From positions 1 to 51,870 of the forward strand of contig NZ_WTLB01000032.1 of NCBI RefSeq assembly GCF_011378855.1: a DNA stretch of 51,870 nucleotides, in the 5' to 3' direction. This stretch comes from Pseudoalteromonas sp. Z1A8. Its GTDB lineage: Bacteria > Pseudomonadota > Gammaproteobacteria > Enterobacterales > Alteromonadaceae. The position numbers and the translations under genes were made by a program. This document shows positions 18,866 through 27,637 of this stretch, in pieces. The notes under the pieces were generated by a model that saw nothing but the letters and a program-made list of their open reading frames with translations, had not been told where the DNA came from and ran no database searches. Numbering within the stretch: position 1 is the stretch's first letter; every line of letters begins with the position of its first letter.

Positions 18866-19879
18866 TTAAATCGGCTCAAGGCTATCTATTGGCCAACGAG
18901 GTTTTGTTTTCATATCAAGCGTGGCAAATTGCCCTGCTTTTAAACGTTGCATTCCGGCATACGCAATCATTGCACCGTTGTCGGTACAAAATTCAGTACG
19001 CGGATAAAAGACTTCACCTTTCATACCTTTCATTACGCGTTCAAGCTGTAAACGTAGTTGTGTATTTGCACTTACACCACCGGCGATTACTAAACGCTTA
19101 ATACCCGTTTGTTTAAGCGCTCGCTTGCACTTAATAACCAGCGTATCAATAACTGCAGTTTGAAATGCATGCGCTATATCAGCTTTAGTTTGCTCATCAT
19201 CGTCGTTTTCACGAATAGTGATTGATGCCGCAGTTTTTAAACCACTAAAACTAAAATCAAGGCCCGGTTTATCAGTCATCGGGCGAGGAAAAATAAAGCG
19301 CTTCGCAACGCCTTGTTCGGCCATTTTAGCTAAGCGCGGACCTCCAGGGTAATCAAGACCAAGTAACTTAGCGGTTTTATCAAATGCTTCACCTGCGGCA
19401 TCATCAACTGACTCGCCCAATACTTCGTATTGGCCAATACCCGCTACTTTAACCATCATGGTATGACCGCCCGATACAAGTAGTGCTATAAACGGAAATT
19501 CAGGGATGTTTTCTTCAAGCATGGGAGCAAGTAAATGCCCTTCCATATGATGAACTGCAACAGCAGGAATATCCCAACCATACGCTAACGAGCGACCAAT
19601 AGAAGTGCCTACCAATAATGCACCAACTAAACCTGGGCCTGCGGTATAAGCAATGCCATCTAAATCTTCGGGGCCACAACCCGCTTGTGCAAAAGCAGCG
19701 TCTATAAGTGGCAGCGTTTTACGAACATGATCGCGTGATGCAAGTTCCGGTACTACACCGCCATAATCAGCGTGTACTTTTACCTGGCTGTATAATTGAT
19801 GAGCTAACAAGCCTTTTTCGTCATCGTATATTGCAATACCTGTTTCATCACATGACGATTCAATGCCTAAAATTCGCAC
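18866..19879 (-). CDS. tsaD: tRNA t6A synthesis protein TsaD
   Basis: Transfers the threonylcarbamoyl group to A37 of ANN-decoding tRNAs together with TsaB, TsaC and TsaE; essential in most bacteria. The 337 residues match the family (about 337). Metal-binding HHMEGH (about 110-115), SGGHT (about 135-139), and the C-terminal [11 protein letters not shown] segment are intact. Upstream on the same strand are the yjaG-like and DUF2007 genes rather than rpsU-dnaG-rpoD. Confidence 0.96.
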   Translation of the reverse strand: MRILGIESSCDETGIAIYDDEKGLLAHQLYSQVKVHADYGGVVPELASRDHVRKTLPLIDAAFAQAGCGPEDLDGIAYTAGPGLVGALLVGTSIGRSLAYGWDIPAVAVHHMEGHLLAPMLEENIPEFPFIALLVSGGHTMMVKVAGIGQYEVLGESVDDAAGEAFDKTAKLLGLDYPGGPRLAKMAEQGVAKRFIFPRPMTDKPGLDFSFSGLKTAASITIRENDDDEQTKADIAHAFQTAVIDTLVIKCKRALKQTGIKRLVIAGGVSANTQLRLQLERVMKGMKGEVFYPRTEFCTDNGAMIAYAGMQRLKAGQFATLDMKTKPRWPIDSLEPI

Positions 19880-19918
19880 AGTACTTCTCCTGCCTTTTAA
19901 ATTTTTACTTTGCTACTT

Positions 19919-20509
19919 TTATAACGTAAGACCAATATTTGTTTGGCCATCTTCAAGGGCAAACTTTTTAAGTGCCTTTACGCTATCAGAGGTAATACGC
20001 CCCATATTTTCTACAAAATCAATTAGCTCACCTAATACTTCAATTTCATACTGCATTAATGGATGCTCTCTAACTGCAGTGTTATCTGCAACCTCGCCCT
20101 CAACCGTCATTTGATATTCAATAAAGCGCGCTACGGTTGCTTGAGATATTTTGCTAACACTAATGAACTCTTGCTCATCTTGCGCCATTAAACCGTGCAT
20201 TAAGCTAAGTAAAGACGTTGCAGCATCAATAGCAGGGTAAGCACCAAACATATCAAAATCAGCAAGCTCAGGAACATTAGGTTCTATTTTTTCAACTTGT
20301 TTTTCGAGATCTATTTTACTCTTTGGCAGTAATATTTTTTCCCAACAAACATTAAGCGAACTACGTAATAAGGTTTCGTCACCAAACCCCGTTGCTTCGC
20401 TAAATAAACCGTAATTTGGCAGCATTCGCTCTATTAAAGCACTCGCTAAAACGGCTTTCTGTAAATAGTTAAGCTCTCTAATACGCTGAAAATTATTTGC
20501 TTTAGTCAT
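19919..20509 (-). CDS. yjaG: YjaG family protein (DUF416)
   Basis: 196 residues matching E. coli YjaG in layout: ERMLPNYGLFSEATGFGD near residue 30, DFDMFGAYPAIDAA (about 84-97) and the C-terminal NIGLTL. The function of DUF416 proteins is not established. It overlaps the upstream DUF2007 gene by eight bases and lies 39 bases before tsaD, so all three are likely cotranscribed. Confidence 0.88.
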   Translation of the reverse strand: MTKANNFQRIRELNYLQKAVLASALIERMLPNYGLFSEATGFGDETLLRSSLNVCWEKILLPKSKIDLEKQVEKIEPNVPELADFDMFGAYPAIDAATSLLSLMHGLMAQDEQEFISVSKISQATVARFIEYQMTVEGEVADNTAVREHPLMQYEIEVLGELIDFVENMGRITSDSVKALKKFALEDGQTNIGLTL

Positions 20510-20855
20510 TCTTTAACGTCTCACACGACCAACAAAAATCGAATGTTGATCCATTATGCTCATTACAGTTAGGGCATACCCAATCTGGAGCGGATTGTTT
20601 TACTTGTTGATAGTTTACCAATATTTGTCGCGCATGGCGCTCTTTTATCGCATAAACCTGCACACTAACTTGTGTTTGATCAAATGGAATTTCTCCCATT
20701 GCGCCTTGGAGCATCTCACCTTTTATTTTGCATTCAATGCCACTGGTTTGTATTAAACCTTTAATAATATTAGCTTCAAGGGTATTTTCGGCTTTATAAA
20801 TTGTAACCCATTGAAAGGAGCTATCTGTTGATTTTTTATTATTAATATTTTGCAA
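20502..20855 (-). CDS. DUF2007 protein with zinc ribbon
   Basis: 117 residues. The N-terminal part (about 15-80), WVTIYKAENTLEANIIKGLI, matches the DUF2007 putative signal-transducing domain. At the C-terminus, WVCPNCNEHNGSTFDFCWSC (about 92-111) has two CxxC pairs and should bind one zinc. The combination suggests a cytoplasmic adaptor; no specific role is known to me. It is first in a run with yjaG and tsaD. Confidence 0.8.
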   Translation of the reverse strand: MQNINNKKSTDSSFQWVTIYKAENTLEANIIKGLIQTSGIECKIKGEMLQGAMGEIPFDQTQVSVQVYAIKERHARQILVNYQQVKQSAPDWVCPNCNEHNGSTFDFCWSCETLKND

Positions 20856-20930
20856 TATTCACCTCATTTATTTTGTGTTAACAATATCCTGCGCTAGATT
20901 ACTAGCATGCTGCACTTTTAAGGAATAAAC

Positions 20931-21353
20931 ATGACACTTACAACCCCGGGCCTACTTTTCCCGGCCATATCGCTGCTATTACTAGCCTATACAAACCGAT
21001 TTTTAGTTTTAGCGCAATTAATTAGGGAGTTAAATACGCGCGAGGGTGAATCTATTCGCCCTGTTGTAGTGGCTCAAATCACTAATTTACGTAAACGCAT
21101 TAAGCTAATTAGAACAATGCAAGTATACGGAGTCGCCTCTTTTCTACTGTGTACATTTTCAATGTTTGCTTTATTTATTGAATTTAATACCACGGGCATT
21201 ATTTTATTTGGTGTTAGTTTAGCTTGTTTAAGTCTATCGTTATTAACGTCTTTATTTGAAATACATATTTCCTGCGATGCAATTGAAATAGAACTGCAAA
21301 GCATTGAAAACAAACCATTAAGCAATAGGATTAGTCGGAATTTTGTGAAATAA
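20931..21353 (+). CDS. DUF2721 membrane protein
   Basis: 140 residues beginning TTPGLLFPAISLLLLAYTNRF, the typical DUF2721 N-terminus with a first hydrophobic segment. Two more membrane helices lie at about 64-83 and 86-105. The function of the family is not known. It is divergent from the DUF2007 gene and is followed by its own terminator-like hairpin. Confidence 0.8.
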   Translation: MTLTTPGLLFPAISLLLLAYTNRFLVLAQLIRELNTREGESIRPVVVAQITNLRKRIKLIRTMQVYGVASFLLCTFSMFALFIEFNTTGIILFGVSLACLSLSLLTSLFEIHISCDAIEIELQSIENKPLSNRISRNFVK

Positions 21354-21729
21354 ATTTGTATTTATCGCCTCCCTATTATTTGTCACAATAATCTTATATG
21401 TATGCCCCATTTTGGGACATACTTTTTTATTATTTAGAACAATCAGACTCCAATTATCCAATTAACCTATTGACTAAGAATAACTTTATGAAAATAGTCA
21501 ATTGCAAAAATGTCGATAAAGAGCAATAAACAACTAGTCTTCAATTAAAAAAGTAATACTATTTGGTCGCTTTTTTCTTTAATTAATACTAAAAGGGGGG
21601 TATCCTGCTGGAAACACGTATGAACTAGCAAATATATTTCAATATAAAATTTTACTAAACTTTAGAATAAAAATTAATATATTTGATGTCCGCTGTATCT
21701 GCGACTTACTTATAAAAAAGGACTATAAA
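21354..21729. other. Intergenic region without clear genes
   Basis: 376 AT-rich bases between the DUF2721 gene and the LysR gene. It holds a terminator-like hairpin (21400-21430) and an 8-bp inverted repeat ATTGACTA / TAGTCAAT at 21469-21502. A 13-codon frame at 21488-21529 lacks a convincing ribosome-binding site, so I do not call it a gene. Confidence 0.5.
21400..21430 (+). terminator. Probable terminator of the DUF2721 gene
   Basis: GTATG-CCCC / GGG-CATAC stem with one mismatch, loop ATTTT, followed by TTTTTT; 47 bases after the stop codon. Confidence 0.65.
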
Positions 21730-22614
21730 GTGAGATTTGAACAATTAGAGCAATTTGTAGCACTTGGAGTGTTACGTCACTTTAGACAAGCAGCTGAACA
21801 AACCCAAATCAGTACTTCAGCGCTAACGCGCAGCATTCAAACACTTGAAAATGAAATGGGATATGAGTTAGTAAAACGCTCAACACGTTCAGTTAAATTA
21901 ACGCCAGAAGGCGAACTTTTTCTTGAATATGCTAAAACGACTCTATCGGAGCTTGAGCTAACGAAAAAACGGATTTTTCAATTAGTAAACGGTAATGCTA
22001 ACGAAAAGCTGGTTATTGGCTATACCAATAAGGCAAGCAGCATAGTACCTATTTCTTGTGGGCAGTTTTTAGCTCAATATCCACATATAAAAATTGAAAT
22101 GCAATTACAAGATCAGCAAGAGCTAACACGTAAACTCCAACAAGGAGAAATAGACATAAGTGTATACTCTCAAGCGATTAATAGTATTGGCAGTGATATT
22201 CACTTACCTGATCAGCTTGTATTATTTGTTTCAAAAAATCATCCTCTTGCACATAAAAACGATATAAGTAAGCAAAATCTTGATAGCTACCCTATGTTTG
22301 GCTGCTTCTCTCAATCGAAACAAGTGCAAACGATGCTTAATGAAGCTATTGATTCTTTAAATAAATCATCAAGTATTAAAGTGGGCAGTATCGAGCAAGT
22401 AATGGCTGGCGTAGTTAAATCAGATCATTTTGCTATTGCAAGCATTGAACATGCAAACACAATCGCAGAAAACCCTGAACTCGTGCAACTGAAAACAAAT
22501 AAAGATTTAAACCACGAACAACTCGTTGTACAAACAAGCCAGCAAACCTCTATTACTGAACATGTAGAGCATTTACTATCGCTTATAAAGAAAGCGGGAG
22601 CTACATTTAGCTAA
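21730..22614 (+). CDS. LysR family transcriptional regulator
   Basis: 294 residues with an N-terminal winged helix-turn-helix (about 1-60; FRQAAEQTQISTSALTRSIQ is the helix-turn-helix) followed by a substrate-binding-like effector domain (about 90-290). Start is GTG, with AAGGA eight bases upstream. No divergent partner gene is adjacent, unusual for the family, so its target is unclear. The following 2OG-oxygenase gene is in the same direction about 85 bases on, but a terminator-like hairpin intervenes. Confidence 0.88.
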   Translation: MRFEQLEQFVALGVLRHFRQAAEQTQISTSALTRSIQTLENEMGYELVKRSTRSVKLTPEGELFLEYAKTTLSELELTKKRIFQLVNGNANEKLVIGYTNKASSIVPISCGQFLAQYPHIKIEMQLQDQQELTRKLQQGEIDISVYSQAINSIGSDIHLPDQLVLFVSKNHPLAHKNDISKQNLDSYPMFGCFSQSKQVQTMLNEAIDSLNKSSSIKVGSIEQVMAGVVKSDHFAIASIEHANTIAENPELVQLKTNKDLNHEQLVVQTSQQTSITEHVEHLLSLIKKAGATFS

Positions 22615-22625
22615 TCCTATATTTT

Positions 22626-22690
22626 AAAAAGTGCGGCATAATAAACAGTAGCTTTAAATCGCTTTTCGGCTACACTGTCGCACCTTTTTT
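22626..22690 (+). terminator. Structured terminator candidate after the LysR gene
   Basis: GTGCG (22631-22635) pairs with CGCAC (22679-22683), and an inner ACAGT / ACTGT and AGC / GCT extend the stem across bulges. A run of six T follows. It is long and imperfect, so it may act weakly. Confidence 0.4.
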
Positions 22691-22699
22691 AAACAGCTG

Positions 22700-23326
22700 A
22701 TGTGGATGAACACACTTTTTTGTCCTGATGTCTATTTAGATGATATAGAACGCCAAGGATACACCGTAATTCATAACGCGCTTATTGCCGATTTAGTTAA
22801 CGATTTAGTTGCAGACTGCCACCGTATAAACCCCCACTTTAGCCTTGCCGGTATTGGTCGATTAAATAACTTACAAATAGATAAAACTATTCGCACTGAC
22901 AAAACCTATTGGTTTGACGGCAGCTCTCAAGCACAGCTTACGTATCAAGCAATAATGCAAAGTATAAAAACCACGTTAAATCGTAGCTTTTTTATGGGGC
23001 TATTTGATTACGAATGCCATTATGCAAAATATACACAGGGGGACTTTTACAAAAAACACTTAGATGCATTTAAAGGTCGCTCTAATCGAGTATTTACAAC
23101 GGTGCTTTATTTGAATACGCCAGAGCAAGGTGGCGAACTTGTTATATATAAACCTAAAAGTAAAGAAGTAGAAATAACCATTAAACCAACTGCTGGCACA
23201 TTGGTTATGTTTGAAAGCGAACGTTTTGCTCATGAAGTGCTTCCTGCAGTTGACGAACGCTATTCTATTGCTGGATGGTTTAGAAAAAACGCCTCTATTA
23301 GCGGCATTATTGATCCGCCCCGATAG
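22700..23326 (+). CDS. 2-oxoglutarate/Fe(II) oxygenase, prolyl-4-hydroxylase type
   Basis: 208 residues. The facial triad HxD (HLD near 114-116) and distal His (AHEV near 173) and the 2OG-binding Arg (about 183, in RYSIAGWFR) are present. The layout YECHYAKYTQGDFYKKHLDAF and VLYLN resembles bacterial SM-20/PHD-like hydroxylases, one of which in Pseudomonas hydroxylates EF-Tu. The substrate here is inferred only. Starting at the second ATG (22706) would be equally acceptable; neither has a strong ribosome-binding site. Confidence 0.85.
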   Translation: MWMNTLFCPDVYLDDIERQGYTVIHNALIADLVNDLVADCHRINPHFSLAGIGRLNNLQIDKTIRTDKTYWFDGSSQAQLTYQAIMQSIKTTLNRSFFMGLFDYECHYAKYTQGDFYKKHLDAFKGRSNRVFTTVLYLNTPEQGGELVIYKPKSKEVEITIKPTAGTLVMFESERFAHEVLPAVDERYSIAGWFRKNASISGIIDPPR

Positions 23327-23364
23327 CTCTAAATTAAGTATTTTAACAGCCTTTATTGAGGCTT

Positions 23365-24243
23365 TTAAAATGCCATTGGGTACGAAAATAATAACCCTAT
23401 AAAAATAGCCAAACCCACATAATGATTATTTAAAAATGCTTTAAAGCAGGCATCTCTTTCACGTTTATGAATAAGCGTTTGTTGGTAGGCCAATAAACCA
23501 GCTGCTACACTCAAACCAACGCCAAACGCGACACTTAAATGATTACTTATACCAATAAACGCAACCAGCGATATAAATACAGCATTAAGTAAAAAGATTA
23601 TGTGGCGGTCGAATTTACCAAATAAAATAGCGGTTGATTTTACCCCTATTTTTAAATCGTCATCCCTATCAACCATGGCATACATAGTGTCATAAGCGAC
23701 TGTCCAGCAAATGTTGGCTATAAATAATAACCATGCCTGCTGCGGTAATGCATTTATTGAAGCCATATATGCCATTGGAATAGCCCAACCAAATGCAGCT
23801 CCTAAAACGACTTGAGGTAATTGTGTATAGCGCTTCATAAAGGGATAACAAAAGGCTAAAGCCAAAGCCCCAAAAGAAAGCAAAATAGTATTAACGCTAA
23901 GCATTAATACTAAAATAAACGCAATAACTATGAGCAGTAAAAATAGGCTAAGTGCTTCACCACTACTAACCCGCCCTGAAGCTAGCGGCCGCTGAGCAGT
24001 ACGCTTTACCGAGCCATCTATTTTCCTATCTGCAAAGTCATTAATTACGCACCCTGCGCTTCGCATAACAACCACACCTAATGTAAATACGATAAAGTTG
24101 AGTAAGCTAGGCATTCCGCTATTAGCAAACCACAAAGCCCAATATGTTGGCCAAAGTAATAACAAGGTACCTATAGGCTTATCTATACGCATTAGCTGTA
24201 TGTAGTAAGGAATATGTTTTGGCTTTAAAGTAGCTAATCTCAT
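23365..24243 (-). CDS. ubiA: 4-hydroxybenzoate octaprenyltransferase
   Basis: Membrane prenyltransferase that attaches the polyprenyl tail to 4-hydroxybenzoate in ubiquinone synthesis. The 292 residues are largely hydrophobic. The first Asp-rich motif NDFADRKID is at about 68-76 and the second DRDDDLKIG at about 191-199; both bind Mg-pyrophosphate. It overlaps the upstream ubiC by four bases. Confidence 0.95.
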   Translation of the reverse strand: MRLATLKPKHIPYYIQLMRIDKPIGTLLLLWPTYWALWFANSGMPSLLNFIVFTLGVVVMRSAGCVINDFADRKIDGSVKRTAQRPLASGRVSSGEALSLFLLLIVIAFILVLMLSVNTILLSFGALALAFCYPFMKRYTQLPQVVLGAAFGWAIPMAYMASINALPQQAWLLFIANICWTVAYDTMYAMVDRDDDLKIGVKSTAILFGKFDRHIIFLLNAVFISLVAFIGISNHLSVAFGVGLSVAAGLLAYQQTLIHKRERDACFKAFLNNHYVGLAIFIGLLFSYPMAF

Positions 24244-24791
24244 GAGTACAAATACGCCCCGGGTAAAAATACTTCACACACTAAAAACTTATAATCTCGT
24301 AGCGAAAACACACTTCGACGACCTAGTAAGTTTTGTTTAGATAAATTTAATTGAGACACCAACTGCTGCAATGAATGTTCGCTGTTAAAACATGCTATTT
24401 CTATATCAGTGCGCACTAATTGAGGGTCTTGAAAAATAACATCACCAAGAGGTCGCTCTCCCATGTTAAGCAGAGGATTATCCGATTTATCTTGTCGTTT
24501 ATTGTCGGGTAGCCAACTTTGTGCGTAGACCATTGGCTTATCATCACATAACAAAATTACTTCTCTATTTAGTGCCGATACGGCTGTGCAACTAAGTAAT
24601 TTTTGTTGCTCAACCGATAAATCAAACGTTTGCTCACTGAGCACTTTTACAGAGAAGTTTTGCGATCGACTTTTTAATTTAGCCGTTAATGAATGAGGCT
24701 CAAATAGCCAATCACGCTCAGTCGCTGTTAAGCCACTTACTTGTGAAGTATGTTGCCAATTGGCAGACAAAGAAATAGGAAAAGTAGTCAC
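24240..24791 (-). CDS. ubiC: Chorismate lyase
   Basis: Converts chorismate to 4-hydroxybenzoate and pyruvate, supplying the substrate of UbiA. The 183 residues show the family pattern: [13 protein letters not shown] (about 23-35), the Glu of [20 protein letters not shown] (about 109-120), and the C-terminal [20 protein letters not shown] (positions about 158-177). It is slightly longer than the E. coli enzyme (165). It forms a two-gene operon with ubiA. Confidence 0.9.
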   Translation of the reverse strand: MTTFPISLSANWQHTSQVSGLTATERDWLFEPHSLTAKLKSRSQNFSVKVLSEQTFDLSVEQQKLLSCTAVSALNREVILLCDDKPMVYAQSWLPDNKRQDKSDNPLLNMGERPLGDVIFQDPQLVRTDIEIACFNSEHSLQQLVSQLNLSKQNLLGRRSVFSLRDYKFLVCEVFLPGAYLYS

Positions 24792-24958
24792 AATTGCTCA
24801 ATTAAATAAAAACCGGAGCAATAATAACATTGCCAATGCATTTGAAAAAGTGATGATTTACTGCCATAAATAACTAAGATAAATAACTGCTTGGCGCTGT
24901 TTATTACACACCATTGGGTATAAACTATTTACAACAGGTTTTTAGAAACGCTTTAAAT

Positions 24959-25357
24959 ATGAAAAAAATAGTATACGCAGGTCTTTTTACATTCTTTGTA
25001 AGCGTTATAAGCTTTACAGCTCGAGCTGAATCCACAGTTGGTTATTTTGGTTTTGAGCCAGATATAATTACTAACTATATTGGCCCATCAAGTAAAAAAA
25101 TGGGCTATGTGCGCGTAACTATAGATTTAATGCTTAATGACACTTCAGATATTGCAATAGTAGAGCACCACACCCCTTTACTGCGCGATGCCTTAGTAGA
25201 AATATTTTCAAAAGAGTCTGAAGAGAAAATAAAATCACTTACTGGTCGAGAAGAAATACGTGCAAAGTGCGCCGAAAAACTAAAAAGCCTGTTAAAAGAA
25301 GAAACAGGACAAGAGATCATCCGTGAAGTCTTGTTCACTAAATATTTATATCATTAG
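24959..25357 (+). CDS. FliL-like periplasmic protein
   Basis: I start this at the ATG at 24959 (MKKIVYAGL), which yields a signal peptide ending near SFTARA before ESTVGY; an upstream in-frame TTG at 24914 is less likely. The product is 132 residues. The mature part, YVRVTIDLMLND...VEHHTPLLRDALVEIF...LTGREEIRAKCAEKL, matches the periplasmic domain of flagellar basal-body protein FliL. No flagellar genes surround it, so it is a stand-alone paralogue, likely exported or held by its N-terminal helix. Confidence 0.78.
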   Translation: MKKIVYAGLFTFFVSVISFTARAESTVGYFGFEPDIITNYIGPSSKKMGYVRVTIDLMLNDTSDIAIVEHHTPLLRDALVEIFSKESEEKIKSLTGREEIRAKCAEKLKSLLKEETGQEIIREVLFTKYLYH

Positions 25358-25360
25358 TAT

Positions 25361-26179
25361 TTAACGGTTAACGTTAAATATTTTAGCGGTATAGGCAAAA
25401 GCCATGCCGCTAACTAACCCACCTAAGTGCGCCCAATTAGCCATACCAACAAACAATACATCTGCAAAACCAAGTACTAGCCAAATCAACATAAAGCCAA
25501 TAATTGCGGTACTAACCAGCGCAGGTTTGTTCGGATTTAAAAAGCTATGAATCCAACAAAAACCAAGTAACCCATATACCACACCGCTCAAACCACCAAA
25601 GTTGGGACCAACCATTAAATATTGTGCCCAATTACTAATAAGTGCAGTCACTAAAAACAAGCCTATTAAGCTTAGTTTTCCGCATTGTTTTTCGATATTA
25701 TCACCAAGCGACATCCACCAAATTAAGTTAAACACTATATGCATCGCGCTAAAATGTACGAGGGCGGGCGTTAACCAACTTAAAGGCTGCGTAGGTTTAA
25801 ACTGCATCATAGTGTAAATGGTCTCAAAACCACCTAGTAAAAAAGCAAAATAAATTATAACGCTTACAATACTTACAGTTTGATTTAACCAGCTGAGCGC
25901 TTTAAAACGGGCTATTAGATTGAGTGATTGCCCTTGATATTTAAGCGGCGATTGCGTGCTACCTACATCCCAAGATGCTTGTAGGTATTTTTCATGATTA
26001 GGGTTTTGTGTAAATTCAGCCCATAGAGGCTGAACTTGATGAAAGTCCTCCTCAGTCACGCTAATAATGACATTACTGCCATCTCCCGAGTGTATCTTTG
26101 CATCTAAACCTTGGCTTTTTAAATAATCTATAAAGCCTTGTGCGGCGCGCGGGTTATTTAAACTGCCAAGCTCTATCAT
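25361..26179 (-). CDS. glpG: Rhomboid intramembrane serine protease GlpG
   Basis: I start this at the ATG at 26179 (MIELGSL), where ATGA overlaps the glpE stop codon. This gives 272 residues. A cytoplasmic N-terminal domain (about 1-75) precedes six membrane helices. The catalytic Ser is in GLSG (about 196-199, S198) and the His in HLGG (H251). It cleaves membrane proteins within the bilayer. Translational coupling to glpE is likely. Confidence 0.93.
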   Translation of the reverse strand: MIELGSLNNPRAAQGFIDYLKSQGLDAKIHSGDGSNVIISVTEEDFHQVQPLWAEFTQNPNHEKYLQASWDVGSTQSPLKYQGQSLNLIARFKALSWLNQTVSIVSVIIYFAFLLGGFETIYTMMQFKPTQPLSWLTPALVHFSAMHIVFNLIWWMSLGDNIEKQCGKLSLIGLFLVTALISNWAQYLMVGPNFGGLSGVVYGLLGFCWIHSFLNPNKPALVSTAIIGFMLIWLVLGFADVLFVGMANWAHLGGLVSGMAFAYTAKIFNVNR

Positions 26180-26493
26180 CGCTCTACTTTCTCGCTGTAA
26201 GCTGCTTCCCAAGCGGTAAAACCACCATCCATGCTGTACACATCTTCAAAACCTTGCTCAACTAAATAACTAGCGGCGCCTTGAGAGCTCATACCGTGAT
26301 AGCACACAATTATAATTGGCTGATCGAATTCTTTTTCCATCATAAACTGGGCAATATTACCGTTAGAAAGTGCCTCAGAACCTGGGATATGACCTGCTTG
26401 ATACGAATTAGGATCGCGAATATCTGCAATTACAACGTCTTCTTTATCTAAAAGTTCTAACGTTTGTGCTATAGAAATATGTTTAAATGCCAT
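26176..26493 (-). CDS. glpE: Thiosulfate sulfurtransferase (rhodanese) GlpE
   Basis: Single-domain rhodanese of 105 residues, the standard length. The active-site loop is CYHGMSSQGAA with the catalytic Cys at about 64; an N-terminal DIRDPNSYQAGHIPGS segment (about 25-40) is typical. It transfers sulfane sulfur from thiosulfate to acceptors such as cyanide or thioredoxin. It is cotranscribed with glpG; the glycerol-3-phosphate genes glpD and glpR, adjacent in E. coli, are absent here. Confidence 0.93.
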   Translation of the reverse strand: MAFKHISIAQTLELLDKEDVVIADIRDPNSYQAGHIPGSEALSNGNIAQFMMEKEFDQPIIIVCYHGMSSQGAASYLVEQGFEDVYSMDGGFTAWEAAYSEKVER

Positions 26494-26517
26494 TGAAGTC
26501 TCTTTAATTAATAGTAT

Positions 26518-26542
26518 AAAAAAGGCGGCTAAAGCCGCCCTT
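26518..26542 (-). terminator. Terminator of tdh
   Basis: On the minus strand GGGCGGCT / AGCCGCC stem with a T-run, 20 bases past the tdh stop, before glpE. Confidence 0.85.
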
Positions 26543-26561
26543 CTTGTAATTTAGGTGGGAG

Positions 26562-27587
26562 TTAATCCCAGTTTAAAATTACTTTACCTGACTGACCTGA
26601 AATCATCATATCAAAGCCAGCTTGGAAGTCATCCACAGAATACTGATGTGTAATGATTGGATTCAAATCAAGACCAGACTGAATAAGACTTGCCATTTTG
26701 TACCACGTTTCGAACATTTCGCGACCGTAAATACCTTTAATCACTAAGCCTTTAAAAATAACTTGGTTCCAGTCAACCGCCATATCTGATGGTGGAATAC
26801 CTAGCATGGCAATTTTGCCGCCGTGGTTCATGTTGTTAAGCATTGAATTAAAAGCACTTGGCACACCTGACATTTCAAGGCCAATATCAAAGCCCTCTGT
26901 CATACCTAGCTCTTTCATTACATCTTCAAGCTTTTCGTTAGCCACATTTACAGCACGTGACGCGCCCATTTTACGTGCTAAGTCTAGGCGGTATTCGTTC
27001 ACGTCGGTAATAACAACATGGCGAGCACCCACGTGTTTTGCAACAGCCGCTGCCATAATACCAATTGGACCTGCACCGGTAATAAGCACATCTTCGCCAA
27101 CTAAGTCGAACGATAATGCGGTATGAACGGCGTTGCCAAATGGGTCAAAAATAGAGGCTAATTCGTCAGAAATATTATCTGGAATTTTAAATGCATTAAA
27201 TGCAGGAATAACTAAATATTCAGCAAATGCACCTTCACGATTTACGCCAACACCTGTTGTATTACGGCATAAATGTACACGCCCTGCACGACAATTTCGA
27301 CAATGACCACAGGTAATATGGCCTTCACCTGATACGCGGTCGCCAACTTTAAAGCCGCGAACTTCTTGTCCCATATCAACTACTTCACCAACATATTCGT
27401 GACCAACAACCATTGGAGTCGGAATAGTTTTGCTTGCCCATTCATCCCATTTGTAAATATGTACGTCGGTACCACAAATAGCTGTTTTGCGAATTTTAAT
27501 TAGTAAGTCGTTATGACCCACTTCTGGCTTTGGCGCATCTGTCATCCAAATGCCCGGTTCTGCTTTTAATTTAGATAATGCTTTCAT
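26562..27587 (-). CDS. tdh: L-threonine 3-dehydrogenase
   Basis: Zinc- and NAD-dependent oxidation of threonine to 2-amino-3-ketobutyrate, the first step of the Tdh-Kbl threonine to glycine pathway. The 341 residues match the E. coli enzyme exactly in length. Catalytic-zinc Cys is in AICGTDVH (about 38), the structural zinc site is [15 protein letters not shown] (about 93-107), and the NAD fold has [14 protein letters not shown] (about 170-183). It lies 50 bases after kbl with a terminator-like hairpin between. Confidence 0.97.
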   Translation of the reverse strand: MKALSKLKAEPGIWMTDAPKPEVGHNDLLIKIRKTAICGTDVHIYKWDEWASKTIPTPMVVGHEYVGEVVDMGQEVRGFKVGDRVSGEGHITCGHCRNCRAGRVHLCRNTTGVGVNREGAFAEYLVIPAFNAFKIPDNISDELASIFDPFGNAVHTALSFDLVGEDVLITGAGPIGIMAAAVAKHVGARHVVITDVNEYRLDLARKMGASRAVNVANEKLEDVMKELGMTEGFDIGLEMSGVPSAFNSMLNNMNHGGKIAMLGIPPSDMAVDWNQVIFKGLVIKGIYGREMFETWYKMASLIQSGLDLNPIITHQYSVDDFQAGFDMMISGQSGKVILNWD

Positions 27588-27602
27588 AATTCACACTCAA
27601 CT

Positions 27603-27629
27603 AAAAAACCGAAGCGAGGCTTCGGTTTA
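27603..27629 (-). terminator. Terminator-like hairpin between kbl and tdh
   Basis: On the minus strand AACCGAAGC / GCTTCGGTT forms a perfect stem around a three-base loop, and it ends in TTTTTT. It lies inside a two-gene operon, eight bases after the kbl stop, so it may reduce tdh expression. Confidence 0.75.
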
Positions 27630-27637
27630 AAATAAAA

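Noticed and set aside
21488..21529. 13-codon leader peptide before the LysR gene
   Set aside because: It has a start and stop but no convincing ribosome-binding site, and no hairpin pair for attenuation.
24914..24958. Upstream TTG start for the FliL-like gene
   Set aside because: It would place 15 polar residues before the signal peptide. The ATG at 24959 gives a normal signal sequence.
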